DNA from: Alnus glutinosa | Taxonomy: Eukaryota > Streptophyta > Magnoliopsida > Fagales > Betulaceae | Assembly: GCF_958979055.1 (NCBI RefSeq) | Contig: NC_084898.1 | Span: 24,269,102 to 24,333,101, forward strand | Length of the DNA stretch: 64,000 nucleotides | Direction: 5' to 3' | Part shown: positions 18,052 to 28,565 of the stretch, one piece after another | How positions within the stretch are numbered: the first letter of the stretch is position 1 | Layout of the letters: every line of letters starts with the position of its first letter | Position numbers and translations under genes: made by a program | The notes under the pieces: model-generated | What the model was told of the DNA's origin: nothing | Seen by the model: the letters and a program-made list of their open reading frames with translations, nothing else | Databases searched by the model: none

Positions 18052-20247
18052 ATGCGTCGGACCATTTTCTCCATCTTCACTCACCGGATTCTCGCAAATT
18101 CCAACTCTGCACGCACCACCTTCTTCTACTCCAATCCCTTAAACCCTAAACCCAATGGAGGGTTCGCCTTCTTTCGCAGATTTTCGTTCACTCGGCGCCC
18201 GCCCGAACCCGACCCCAACGACCCGTCCACTCTCATGAAGGAAGATGGTGTCTCTGTTTGTTGCCAAATGTGGTTAGAGAATTTCCGTGAACCCGATAGG
18301 ATAGCGACTAATTTGAGCTCGTATTTACGCCGATTCGAGTTGTGGGTATTGGCGTACCAGAAGGTTTCCGCTGATGAGACCGGGGCGTATGTGCCCCGGA
18401 ACACGATTGAAAGGTCGGCTCTTGAGGACCTTTTGGCACTGCGAAATGCAGTGCTTGATAATAGGTTTAGGTGGGGGGCTCGGTTGGATTTCTTTTTAAA
18501 ATCGCCCAAGGATAAGACCGATTACGGGTCGTTGTCCAAGAGGAAGATTAAGGCGATTTTGACGACCTCACAACCGGCTCCATTTCAGGATAAGATAGTT
18601 CAGGAGGTGTTGTTTATGATTTTGGAGCCGGTGTATGAGACTAGGTTCTCGCCAAAGTCGTTTGCGTTTAGGCCAGGGAGGAATGCACATACCGTGTTGA
18701 GGGTGATCAGGAGCAGTTTCGCGGGATATTTATGGTACATAAAGGGTGATTTGAGTACGATTTTGGATGGGATGAAGGTGGGGTTTGTGATAAATGCTTT
18801 GATGAGGGATGTGAGGGATAAGAAGGTGATTGATTTGGTGAAATCGGCGTTGGTCACACCAGTGATCACTACCAAGGTTGGTGAAGATGGGGTGAAGAAG
18901 AAAAAGATAAAGAGGAAGTATCAGAAGAAGAGGGTGTTAGCGGAGGATGAGCCAAAGCCGGACCCGTATTGGTTAGAGACGTTTTTCGGGTTTGCCCCTG
19001 AGGAGGGGGAGAAGACTCCTTCTTGGGGCCATTGTGGGATTCTTAGTCCTCTCTTGGCTAACATTTGTCTGGATGAATTGGACCGCTGGATGGAAGGGAA
19101 GAGTAAGGAGTTTTATCGTCCTTCAAAGAGTGATGTCATATGGAATAGCCCGGAGGGGGAAGCAGAACGTGGGAACACGTCTTGGCCGGAATTTGTGCCA
19201 ACAAGTGGGCCAGATAAGACACGGAAGATGGATTATATCCGATATGGCGGTCACATTCTGATTGGTGTTCGGGGACCTAGAGCGGATGTGGCAACACTGA
19301 GAAAGCAGTTAATTGAGTTTGTTGATCAAAAGTATATGCTCAAGCTTGACAATGAGAGCCTTCCTATTGAACACATAACTAAGGGTATAATGTTTCTTGA
19401 CCATGTCTTGTGTCGGAGAGTAGTGTACCCTACTCTACGTTACACTGCTACTGGCGGGAAGATCATTAGCGAGAAGGGTGTGGGAACCCTTTTGTCGGTC
19501 ACAGCAAGCTTGAAACAATGCATTAAGCAGTTCAGGAAGTTGAGCTTTCTGAAGGGGGATAGGGATCCAGACCCACAACCTTGTTTCAGAATGTTTCATG
19601 CCACTCAAGCTCACACGAATGCACAAATGAACAAGTTTTTGTCAACAATGGTTGAGTGGTATAGGTATGCCGACAACAGGAAGAAAATCGTGAACTTTTG
19701 CTCTTACATCATAAGAGGTTCCCTTGCAAAGCTATATGCTGCAAAGTACAAGCTCCGTTCACGAGCCAAGGTGTACAAGATTGGTGCTCGGAATCTGGGC
19801 CGTCCTTTGAAGGAGAAGAAAGGGCAGTCACCTGAGTATCATAATTTGCTGAGGATGGGTCTTGCTGAGTCAATTGATGGGCTTCAATATACCAGGATGT
19901 CTCTTGTACCTGAGACTGATTACACCCCTTTCCCAAGTAATTGGAGACCCAATCATGAGAAGGCATTGCTTGAATATATAAGGCTTGAGGATCCAAAAAC
20001 TTTGGAGGGGCAAAAGAGTTGCATTAGGGAGCAAGGTCTGGTTTCACCTCAGGATTACACTTCGATGCTTGTTTGGAACTATAAAAGGAATGCTATCATG
20101 ATGGATCAGCTTTCCCTGCTAAAAAGTGCCAGTAGTAATGCAGGACAAGACGAGCAGTTGCTGCTGGGCTCAAACCAAGAGGACCATGATCACGTAACTA
20201 AAGAAATGGAAGAAAATAATGAAGGGATTCATGTGGCACAAATGTAA
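18052..20247 (+). CDS. NMAT2: Nuclear-encoded mitochondrial group II intron maturase, nMAT1/nMAT2 type
   Basis: A single uninterrupted 731-aa frame. nMAT proteins are nuclear copies of group II intron maturases that return to mitochondria and help splice organellar introns such as those of nad1, nad7 and cox2. The first 50 residues are rich in Arg, Ser and Phe with few acids, as in a mitochondrial presequence. A reverse-transcriptase-like region follows at roughly 150-480 (KRKIKAILTTSQP, FAFRPGRNAHTVLRVI, WYIKGDLS), then a maturase domain X at roughly 500-640 (AYxYxxLRSRAK-like basic block). The polymerase YADD box is replaced by Tyr-Gly-Gly-His (398-401), and no C-terminal endonuclease domain is present; both are known for nMAT1/2. 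Absence of introns and the C-terminal tail favour NMAT2, but NMAT1 is not excluded. Fragments of the 3' end recur at 28559 and 57472. Confidence 0.9.
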   Translation: MRRTIFSIFTHRILANSNSARTTFFYSNPLNPKPNGGFAFFRRFSFTRRPPEPDPNDPSTLMKEDGVSVCCQMWLENFREPDRIATNLSSYLRRFELWVLAYQKVSADETGAYVPRNTIERSALEDLLALRNAVLDNRFRWGARLDFFLKSPKDKTDYGSLSKRKIKAILTTSQPAPFQDKIVQEVLFMILEPVYETRFSPKSFAFRPGRNAHTVLRVIRSSFAGYLWYIKGDLSTILDGMKVGFVINALMRDVRDKKVIDLVKSALVTPVITTKVGEDGVKKKKIKRKYQKKRVLAEDEPKPDPYWLETFFGFAPEEGEKTPSWGHCGILSPLLANICLDELDRWMEGKSKEFYRPSKSDVIWNSPEGEAERGNTSWPEFVPTSGPDKTRKMDYIRYGGHILIGVRGPRADVATLRKQLIEFVDQKYMLKLDNESLPIEHITKGIMFLDHVLCRRVVYPTLRYTATGGKIISEKGVGTLLSVTASLKQCIKQFRKLSFLKGDRDPDPQPCFRMFHATQAHTNAQMNKFLSTMVEWYRYADNRKKIVNFCSYIIRGSLAKLYAAKYKLRSRAKVYKIGARNLGRPLKEKKGQSPEYHNLLRMGLAESIDGLQYTRMSLVPETDYTPFPSNWRPNHEKALLEYIRLEDPKTLEGQKSCIREQGLVSPQDYTSMLVWNYKRNAIMMDQLSLLKSASSNAGQDEQLLLGSNQEDHDHVTKEMEENNEGIHVAQM

Positions 20248-21530
20248 GGTTTTTATCTTATACGCTGTGCGTGGAAAGTGTAATTCATCGATAACTGCGC
20301 TTTGTACTGGTTAGAGAAAACAAAGCAGTTGATTTCAAAAGCAAAAGAGATAAAGAACACAAATGTGAATTTCATGTCACAGATATGTAAGTTATATTTA
20401 TGCTTTGTGGTTGAAAAGTGAAATTTTTCTGTGAGGATGTTTTTTAATGGTTAGAGGAAGCAAAAATATGCGCAATATTGCAAGTTTCAAGTGAACAACC
20501 TTAGCATTGACGAAGTAACAGAGAAGCTTGTATAACTTCAATTTTTTTTTATTAATTTAGAAATCAGAAGATTTCATTGCATCAGCTGCAACTTATAGTT
20601 GTTTGAAAAATTTGTTTCACATCCCTGCTTGGGTCTTTCAGTTTCAATTGATGATTATTTTCCCGTTTTACATTCCTATAGAAATGGAATAAATGTGTTA
20701 CGAGATGATAATCTTTGTTTAGATAAACTTTTGAGTATGAGAGATTAGTTTAGTCCTTCAAGTTTCTGCATTTTTTCTGCTCCTGATCTCTGTAAATGGT
20801 TCCTTTATGTTGCTTAAAGCCCATCAGAAGTCTAGGCAACCAGCACTGATGTCGTGTTTATTGCCAGTGTCTTTTGTAGTCTACTTCTATCAACATATGA
20901 GAGTTCATAAAGGGGTTATTAAAGCAGTAATAAGCAACCTTTATCTTGAGGAGTAATGCTAGAAACTAAATTTTTATCCCACAATGCTATGTGGCAATTG
21001 ACCCATGTAGCAATCCTTCTTTAAAAAAAAAAATCTAATAGCATTATTCTATTTTGAGATGGCAGAATCCACATACATGCTCTTATTTATTTTCAGTCGT
21101 TTTTTAGAAAATCATGTGCTGTACTCTTATTTTGCAGCACAACTCTGGGAAGCCCCTAAAGATTGGCTTAGGTGGTAAAGGGATAGAGCGAGGTGGGGAG
21201 GGATAGATTTTAGGTTCAGAACTTCAAAAATCTTTAAAAATAAATAAGAAGACTGTTAACTTAAGGTATCATTCGACAATGTTCATGTAGAACCTATGGT
21301 GATAATTAAGTGCAGTATCTTTGATTCGTATGTGCTGCTGCTCCAATATAATTGCATGCACTGCCTTGCCTATTCTTGTCAGCAGGATGGATTAGCATGC
21401 CAGTCTATTTAAGATCTTATCTTCCTTCTATCTAGGTGTTTCTCTTGGGTTGATTTGGACTATGTTGGCAAGGTGCTGCAGGTGGCCGGGAAGTTGCAGG
21501 AAAAAAAAAAAAAAAAAAAATAGACAAAAG
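20248..21530. other. Maturase 3' UTR and flank
   Basis: No coding region. This stretch up to about 21180 is the template of two later duplications (28971-29948 and 57472-59045), so its age relative to the array can be measured. A poly-A run lies at 21501-21520. Confidence 0.7.
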
Positions 21531-21534
21531 GATC

Positions 21535-22629
21535 CAGCTTGTGTGCTGTAGTTAAAACTATATACTGTAAAAAAAAAAAAAATGGAGGGCTCAGATTAGA
21601 GCACACAAGCTGTGAAAAAAATGGAGGGCTTAGACTGTTTTGAGCTAAATTTTAAATGAAGCTTTTTCGTTTTGGTTAAATGGAACCAAACGTCCCTCCC
21701 TTTTGCTTATGTGAGTTGACACCGTATAAGGGTAGATGGAGCATTTCTTTTACTTCACTAGGCTAACACCTTCTTTCTGTTTTTTTAAACCCACGACCGG
21801 TCCACCACTGCCCCCACCAGCACCACCACAAGTGCCCATGTGGCGACATGGGGGCTTAAAAATGGGCCAAGTTGAAGAGGCCAGGGAACAAGTCTCACAT
21901 AGAGATGCCCACCAAGAAGTGCTCCTAGCAAGAGAGAGATTAGATAGAGGTGCTGGTAATCTCCATTTCTCTAATGGGCCACAAGGTCAAATTTATGAGG
22001 AACAAAGCCATGGCCTCTGAGAGAGATTAGATAGAGGTGTTGATAATGTCAGACCAGGTCACCAGGGCCTTAAGAACGTAAAGCACATGAGTAGGATGAG
22101 GCCCTACGCGGTGGTCTAAATCGAGAATGACCACGTGACGAAGACCCACGAGGCGTAAATGAGCACCAACCTGGTGGAGGCAGGCCATTAGTTGGCTCAA
22201 GGACATAAACAAAAGGATGATTCAGGAGCAACCCATCAACCATATGTCTAAATGGTTACCCAACCGACTCCAGAGACATGTAGAAAGGGGTGCCCCGAAA
22301 CTTGAACCTCCAAAATCCCATTTATAATTTACAGTCGTCTCGGCCTTCCTTGACAAAGCCCAAAGTCGGCAATCTTGATCCGATCATTGTTTGGTGTGGT
22401 GGCCGGTGCCGGTAAGGGGAGTGGCAATGTTGGTGAGCTGAAAAAAGAGAAGGTTTTTTAGAGTTTGTTGTGAACCAAGAGACCCTTAAACGGCGTCAAC
22501 TCACATAAGCAAAACAGAGTGACGTAATTTGGTTCTCATTTTACCAAAACGACGAAGTTTCATTTAAAATTCAGCTCAAAACACTCTAAGCCCTAGCCTC
22601 CATTGTTTTCACAGCTTGTGTGCTCTAAT
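21535..22629. mobile_element. Terminal-inverted-repeat element with captured kinase fragment (Pack-MULE-like)
   Basis: Arms at about 21598-21730 and 22490-22629 are inverted copies of each other: GAGCACACAAGCTGTGAAAA on the left pairs with the right end TTTTCACAGCTTGTGTGCTC, and GCTTATGTGAGTTGAC pairs with GTCAACTCACATAAGC. An outer extension on the left (21535-21597) is also present, inverted, at the right end of the duplicate copy (30490-30540). Arms of about 140-200 bp around a host-gene fragment fit a Mutator-like Pack-MULE. A clear 9-bp target duplication is missing, so the class is inferred. Confidence 0.6.
22030..22440 (-). pseudogene. Captured MAPKKK-like protein kinase fragment
   Basis: The minus strand over 22351-22379 encodes IKIADFGLC, kinase subdomain VII with the DFG motif at 22359-22367. 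Further along come remnants of an activation segment (FRGTPxYMS-like; better preserved in the duplicate at 29963-30193). Frames are broken by stops and shifts, and the fragment lies between inverted terminal repeats, so it is a transposon passenger. MAPKKK17/18-type kinases are the best match I can recall. Confidence 0.5.
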
Positions 22630-22750
22630 GATTAATTTATGTTAAAATGATTAATTCTATCCTGCATAACTAAACTTTTGATTACTGCTAACTTTTAATT
22701 GTAATAATTCATTTGTTTTTTTTTTTTTACTAGTTCTCATTTATTATAAA

Positions 22751-23445
22751 CTAGCTCATAACCCGTGCAATGCACAGGATTATTAATTATAATTTAATGT
22801 TAAAGCTTAAAAAACATTTCCATTGCACATAGAACATTGCTTAAATATATGAATCACATAAAATTTTACAATCAGAAGAACTATAATTTTAGTTTTAATT
22901 CATAAAAATTAAAACATTTAAAATATTCTCATATGAGTAGTTTAAAATGGAAAGAAGTGTAAAGAAAAAAAAATTGCAAGAGAAAAACCTAAATTCTGAT
23001 TATTAAAGCATTAATAGTAAGATTAATAGTAGGAATCTCTGATATTGTTAGTATAATACCTATTATGTAGCTCAATCAGTTGGGGACCACGCCTCATGAA
23101 GCGGAGGTCACTAGTTCGATTCTCCGTCCCCCCTCTTGTGTGGACATGTCAAAAGAAAAAAAAAAAAAAAAAAGGAAAAAGAAAAAAAAGAGGAGCAAAA
23201 TAAACATTTTTTTTTTTAATGAATACAAAATAAAACAAAATCTATCACTCAACATTTAATGCAATCAATTAAATCATCTTACATATTGTTGGTGTGATAC
23301 CTATTATATTTCAATCCTATATAATTCTGAATATTCGAAAAAGCAAATGAACGAAAAAATAAATAAAAAATTGATGAGTTCACTCCACGTGTCACAATTC
23401 TAGGCTAACTCTAAGTTATAACTCGGCTTTTATATAGATATATGA
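22751..23445 (-). mobile_element. Non-autonomous Helitron
   Basis: Comparison with the other array units shows 695 bp inserted exactly between A (22750) and T (23446); intact units read ATTATAAATGCGAC at this place. On the minus strand the insert begins TCATATATCTATATAAAAG and ends CTAG. A hairpin (CCTGTGCA/TGCACGGG) lies about a dozen bases before the CTAG. Starting TC, ending CTRR, a subterminal 3' hairpin and an A|T target are the Helitron signature. It carries no RepHel gene and contains a SINE. Confidence 0.82.
23067..23190 (+). mobile_element. tRNA-derived SINE inside the Helitron
   Basis: An A-box-like TAGCTCAATCAGTTGG and a B-box-like GGTCACTAGTTCGATTC are spaced as in a tRNA-type polymerase III promoter, followed by a short body and an A-rich tail. 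Imperfect direct repeats around TACCTATTAT (about 23056 and 23302) may be part of its duplicated target. The tRNA cloverleaf does not close properly, so it is not a tRNA gene. Confidence 0.65.
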
Positions 23446-23984
23446 TGCAACATTTTGAAAAGTCACTTCAATTTGTAACATTCACCATTTATAATCTCTT
23501 TGCATAAATTAATAGTATGATGACTCTATGCACTCCAATATTGCATATTTACCACTTCTTTTAAGCCAATAATATTTCAAAATACTACTTAACTGGATGC
23601 TTTGATCAAATATGTTGTAAATATTGGATGATGCCTCTTCTTTTAATTTTTTTTTAACTTCTCTGAGCTTGGATGACAATATCTCTTCAAATGTTCTTTT
23701 ACGTAAGCTTTTTAATATAGTTGACTTTTACCAAGAATTTTACATTAATTGTGTAAAAAAAAAAAAATTGTAGAACCTTATGCTCCTAACCAAAGACATT
23801 ACTTGAACCAATAGATATTTTACTAGAATACTTTTCGTATTTCCAAAAGCAACAACTTTTTTTTTTAAAAAAAGTCTTTTTGAATAAAAAGTTTGTTTTT
23901 TCGAGGGTCTTAAGCTATTTAATCTCAATAAATAGCTTCTATATTGACGTTCAATTAAGAGAATTTCTAAAGTGAGAGAATAAG

Positions 23985-24370
23985 ATGTTTAGGAAAAATA
24001 TGACAAAACTTATGTTGATAATGATGGGGTTGATTATCATCGTGATACTCAAAGTGCATGCTAATGATCCTACTACTCCCTCTTCTGCTCCGGCCCACAA
24101 CACTACCAACACTACCAACCGGCCTTCATCTCTTCCAACTTAACTTGATAATGCGGATACGAGTTATATTGATCATTGCATTGAAACCACATTCAAGAAG
24201 TGTAAATTAACATAACCATTTTTTACAACTCAACATCTTCTTAAATGCCTTTTTCAGAGTCCAACGCATCCTAAAGATTTTCCCATCAGCCTTGTGATAT
24301 GACGTTAGATTGCTTTAAGCATCGTTATATGAAATTGAGACTTCTTGGGTATCGTCATGCACATAGATTC
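23985..24370 (+). pseudogene. Cysteine-rich secreted protein, copy A (broken)
   Basis: It starts with the family's ATG and signal peptide but carries an in-frame insertion plus a stop in the Thr/Pro stretch (CTTAACTTG near 24139). A second stop, ACATAACC at about 24211, replaces the Glu codon seen in intact copies. It then runs out at about 24368, where the sequence jumps into the upstream flank of copy B. The C-terminal half of the hairpin is therefore missing. It belongs to the IDHC subfamily with copies C, F and G. Its upstream flank is interrupted by the Helitron. Confidence 0.88.
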
Positions 24371-24975
24371 CTTTTTTCAAATGTCTCTTCATAATTGTAA
24401 TGATTCATTTGTTTGTTCTTTTATCAGTTCTCTTTTATTATAGATGCAACATTTTGACAAGTTACTTCCATTTGTAACCTTCACCCATTATAATCTCTTT
24501 GCATAAATGAATAGTATGATGGCTCTATGCACTCCAATGTTGCATACTTACCACTTCTTTTAAACCAATAATTTCTTTCAAAATACTATTTAACTAGAGG
24601 CTTTGATATAATATGTTGTGAATATTGGATCATACCTTTTATTTTATTTTTTATTTTCTAATTTCTCTGGGCATGGATGATGATACCTCTTCACATATTC
24701 TTTTACCTAAGTTTTCTAATATAGTTTACCTTTAACCAAGAGTCACATATTAGTTGTGTAAAAAACTCTTGTAAAACCTTATGCTCCTAGCCAAATACAT
24801 TACTTGAACCAATAACTATTTTCTTAGAATCTTTCGTATTTCCAAAAGTTACAACTTTTAAAAACTCTTTTTGAATAAAAAGTTCTTTTTTTCAATGGTC
24901 TAAAGCTATTTAATATTAATAAATAGGCCTCTATATTGAAATTCAATTAAGAGAATTTCTAAAGTGAGAAATAAG

Positions 24976-25395
24976 ATGTCTAGGAAAAGTATGACAAAAC
25001 TTATGTTGGTAATGATGGAGTTGATTATTCTTGTGATACTCAAAGTGCATGCTAATGATCCTACTACTCCCTCTTCTGCTCCCACAACACTACCAACCGG
25101 CCTTCATCTCTTCCAACTTGATAATTCAAAAAGGAGTTATATTGAGAAATGTTGTATTCAAGACACATTCAAGAAGTGTAAATTAGAACCAGTTTGTACG
25201 GCTAAACATCTTATTGAATGTCTTTTTCAGAGTCCAATGCATCCTAATGATTTTTCCATCGAACTACTTGGTTATATCACGTTAGAGTGCTTTGAGCTTT
25301 GTTATATGAATGTTGGACGTCGTGGCTATCTTTATGCACGTTGTCTTATAAACTGCTACAAAAGGGAAACGAAGAAGCATAATATCAAGAATTGA
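24976..25395 (+). CDS. Small secreted cysteine-rich protein, copy B (139 aa)
   Basis: The family is not one I recognise. Residues 1-26 form a signal peptide (basic start, hydrophobic 9-24, likely cut after VHA). A Thr/Pro/Ser-rich linker (28-41) follows, then a cysteine domain: Cys 59, 60, 68, 74, 82, 105, 109, 123, 127. The last four form CxxxC-x13-CxxxC, the layout of an alpha-hairpinin-like helical hairpin; thionin-like proteins are another possibility. The ATG at 24976 aligns with all paralogues; an in-frame GTG 12 bp upstream does not. A TATA-like AATAAATAG lies about 60 bp before the ATG. An apparent 3'-UTR intron runs 25411-25579, with its donor only 15 nt after the stop. Secretion is inferred; function is unknown. 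Confidence 0.85.
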   Translation: MSRKSMTKLMLVMMELIILVILKVHANDPTTPSSAPTTLPTGLHLFQLDNSKRSYIEKCCIQDTFKKCKLEPVCTAKHLIECLFQSPMHPNDFSIELLGYITLECFELCYMNVGRRGYLYARCLINCYKRETKKHNIKN

Positions 25396-25410
25396 TAAGC
25401 TTCGAGTTTG

Positions 25411-25579
25411 GTAAGTGGTTCCCAAGTACTTCTCTAGCTCTCTCTTTATGGATATGCATGAAAATACACAGTTGTGAAGAAGATGTTATTCCACGATATA
25501 TATATATATATATAAAAGTGTTTCTCATATATTGCAAATTAAAGAACACTTTTAACATTTTTTTCTTTTACATTTCTAG
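25411..25579 (+). other. 3'-UTR intron of copy B
   Basis: Donor G|GTAAGT at 25411 and acceptor TTTCTTTTACATTTCTAG ending at 25579 enclose 169 nt. The donor sequence is identical in copies D, F and G. Being under 50 nt from the stop codon, the junction is not expected to trigger nonsense-mediated decay. Confidence 0.55.
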
Positions 25580-26948
25580 GATAGCAATAGAAGATTCATT
25601 ATCAATTTTTTGTTTCTTGAGAAAATTATATTTAATCTCCTTTAACTTGCACCTTTTTTTTTTTTTAGCAAACAGACCAACTTATCATTTATGCTACTTA
25701 GCTCATTCAAACTACTGCTTCATTGAAATTTACACACTCCGTTATATTTTTGTATTAAAGTAGATGAATAGTTGCACAATCTAAGCACGACCTCATAGTA
25801 CACTTAGATACTTAACAATGCGTAGATAAACACATTAATTACCTAATTAGTATACCACTAAGTGAATTCGAAGCTTATTCATGTATTTCTATCACTTATA
25901 AGTCATATATGTATACTTATTGATGTGAGATTATCTTAGATATCACAACTCTATGTTCTTCTAACTTTGACCACTACATTAATACTTTACTAGTTTCTAA
26001 CCTTCTAAGTAATTTAGATTATAAGACCTAAACACACTAGCTATCAATTATCTTATTTCTCATTTCTCACTTAGTACCAAGATGTAGACTTTAATCATTA
26101 ATTAGCAATTCATCATCCTCTAAACATCTAAATTGATTATAATAAAGAATCTAACTTTAATCGATTTCACTTTATCCAACCTATACCCAAAATCCTCATA
26201 GATAGTCTCTTAATCAATCCAAGCCTCAAAGCATACTTAAAACACTAAAATAACTCATAGTAGGGAAGCTACTAGATTCCAATAAATCCTTTGAACTCTC
26301 TTTTGCATAGTACCATTAACCTATTCTCTATTTCCACCAAAAGATCTAACACATTAACTTCAACATCATAGTCCACTCCAAATCAACCCACACATCACAC
26401 GGCCATAGCCATCAAGGTTCACCAAATCAACACCAAAATACCAATCAATCAACCACAAACATTAACCTCAATCTCTAACAAATAATCATTAACCATTCAT
26501 CATTAAACTACCAATCCAAACCAGATTTGGGCTTTACCAAGAATACTCCTCAAAATCAATTTCCAATCAAATATCAACATCCTACAATAGAGCATTAATC
26601 ATAAGCTAACCTAATCATCAATTTATAATTCCAAAACCATATTTGAATTTCACCAAAACACCCATCAAAATCACCCTCTCTATTCGGCTATCATAAGAAT
26701 ATCATTATAGGAATCTACCCAAATATTTAACAACCCATTTCAGATTATTAAACATAAGCTAAAACCACAAAAACCGAAACTCCAAGAGACTTGCACCATT
26801 CGGCCAACACACCCCATGGAACCCTAAATTTCTCAACAACACCCAAATCAATCTTCATTTTTGTTTAGCATAATCCCTAAATTATAAACACAAACAACAA
26901 TCCATTCAAACCCTAGAATATCATCTAAATCAAACCCCAAAAGACCCA

Positions 26949-27173
26949 TACGGTTTTACAGAAAACAAAGGGGATAAAAGTGAAATCAAAGACAAGAAGG
27001 AAGAGAAATTTTACCCTTGAATTCCTAGCATTTCGGTCTCCCAAAATTTCTACAAAAAACCTCTACGGTTTTACAGAAAACAAAGGGGATAAAAGTGAAA
27101 TCAAAGACAAGAAGGAAGAGAAATTTTACCCTTGAATTCCTAGCATTTCGGTCTCCCAAAATTTCTACAAAAA

Positions 27174-27178
<5 letters not shown>
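26949..27178. repeat. Tandem duplication of 115 bp
   Basis: Two adjacent, apparently identical copies starting TACGGTTTTACAGAAAAC (26949-27063 and 27064-27178), followed directly by a (TC)n run at 27179-27206. The perfect match implies a recent event. Confidence 0.9.
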
Positions 27179-27209
<31 letters not shown>

Positions 27210-27225
27210 CTCCATCTCTCACACG

Positions 27226-27440
27226 CAGTGGCGAACCCAGGCTTGTAAAAATGGAGGGGCCAAATCGAAAACAAAAAACTTTGAGGGGGCAAAACTAAAA
27301 AAAATTAAAAAATTGAGGGGTAAATTTTTAATTTTATTTTTAATTTTTTGAAAAAAATAAAATTTTTTAAGAAAAATTTTGGGACTTGGGGGGGGGGGGG
27401 GGCAGGGGCCCCCTTGGCCCCTATGCAAGTCCGCTCCTGC
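27226..27440. mobile_element. Short element with degenerate inverted ends
   Basis: The left end reads CAGTGGCGAACCCAGG. The right end, on the other strand, reads AGCAGGAGCGGACTTGCATA, a loose inverted match around GxGGCGxAC...CTTGxA. The interior is A/T-rich with a G run of 14 at 27389-27402. Widespread non-autonomous plant DNA transposons have ends of this type; the exact family cannot be fixed. Confidence 0.4.
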
Positions 27441-27633
27441 TCACACGGGTCAGCATGTGCAAGACAAAGAGGAGAAAGGAGATGGGGAGAAGAGAGGAAG
27501 AAAAGAGAAGAGAAGATGAGGGTTCGGGTACTGCAAGTGTGCGTGACCGAAGGAAGAAGAAGGGAGAAGAAGAGAAGAAGAGTGGTGGGAAAAAAGAGGC
27601 TCGGCTGAGTGGGGGAAAGAGTGTGCGTGCGTT

Positions 27634-27635
<2 letters not shown>

Positions 27636-27665
<30 letters not shown>
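27636..27665. repeat. (GA)n microsatellite
   Basis: A simple GA run inside a purine-rich stretch (27470-27690). Antisense frames over it are Ser/Leu repeats and not genes. Confidence 0.9.
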
Positions 27666-27672
<7 letters not shown>

Positions 27673-28565
27673 AGAGGGAAAGAGATAAGGCACACGTGGC
27701 ACAAGCTGAGTGGTTGGGGGGAGATAATGAAATCCTCTCCAGCCAACTGGGTAATGTCACGTGGCATAGGGAGATTACCCTTTTTATTTAAAGCCCCAAC
27801 TTATATAAATTACAGTAGGATCTCATTTTATTAAACTCTATAATTTAACATTTGGCTTCACATATATTTAAACCACACTTTTTTTAATGTAATTAATTAT
27901 TTATTCAATTAGGACCCACTATAATAATTATTACTCTATTTCTATCATTTTATCTTAAACTTATTTTATTTTGACAACACAATTATTATTACCTAAAATA
28001 TAATTATTAATCCTATTTATTTAATAAATACGATTTATTAATTGCTAAATTTCTTATTTAAATTCTTGATCTATACACTTTATGAGCTGTAAAGTCTCCA
28101 AAATCTTGAGATCTTCAGAATATTGACTTCTTAGTGATTATTCTGTGCAGATACTTTCTTGTTCAACTCTTTTCATATTGAAAATAATATTCTGCAACAA
28201 ATCTTCTGGAATTACGGTATCCCTATTATGGAAGTCCCTGATATAGAAGCCAATTAAAATAAACCAACAATAGTTCTTGAGGTTTATGGTGCCTTGGTGC
28301 TTTTGAAAGATGATTTTGTGGTTTCTTAAATTATTATGTATTGACGTTCGTAGTTTAGTGTGCTTTTATATTTAATGGTGATCATATAGTACCAAAAAAG
28401 CCAAATCACTCAGCCGCCCTTTAAAAGGGCTCTACAAACGGAATGGTAAATTTAAAAAACCATAGTTACAAAAGGAATTAATTTTAGAAATTGAAAACTT
28501 TAGTATTAAATTGAAATCTTGTGAAAATTAAACCAAGGAATAATTCGGTATAGATTTGCTGAGGA

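Larger units (their letters stand above)
25773..28269. mobile_element. Candidate solo LTR (2.5 kb) in the array
   Basis: The segment begins TGCACAATC and ends ACCAACA, with ATAGT on both sides (25768-25772 and 28270-28274). Outside it, both flanks match the array units, and nothing inside does. No gag-pol domain is visible, so it would be a solo LTR. However, the flanks match unit positions about 0.8 kb apart, so ATAGT may be a deletion junction as well as a target duplication. Contents include a 115-bp tandem duplication, a dispersed element and GA/TC microsatellites. Confidence 0.45.

Noticed and set aside
18126..19996. Minus-strand open frames across the maturase
   Set aside because: They are shadows of the conserved 731-aa plus-strand protein and show no domain of their own.
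23067..23140. Possible tRNA gene
   Set aside because: A and B boxes are present but the acceptor and anticodon stems do not form and an A-rich tail follows; it is a SINE.
24964..24975. Extended start (GTG) for cysteine-rich copy B
   Set aside because: Plant genes start at ATG; the ATG at 24976 aligns with every paralogue and gives a normal signal peptide.
27305..27767. Several overlapping 90-150-aa frames
   Set aside because: They lie on purine/pyrimidine tracts and a G run inside a repeat block; composition mirrors the tract.
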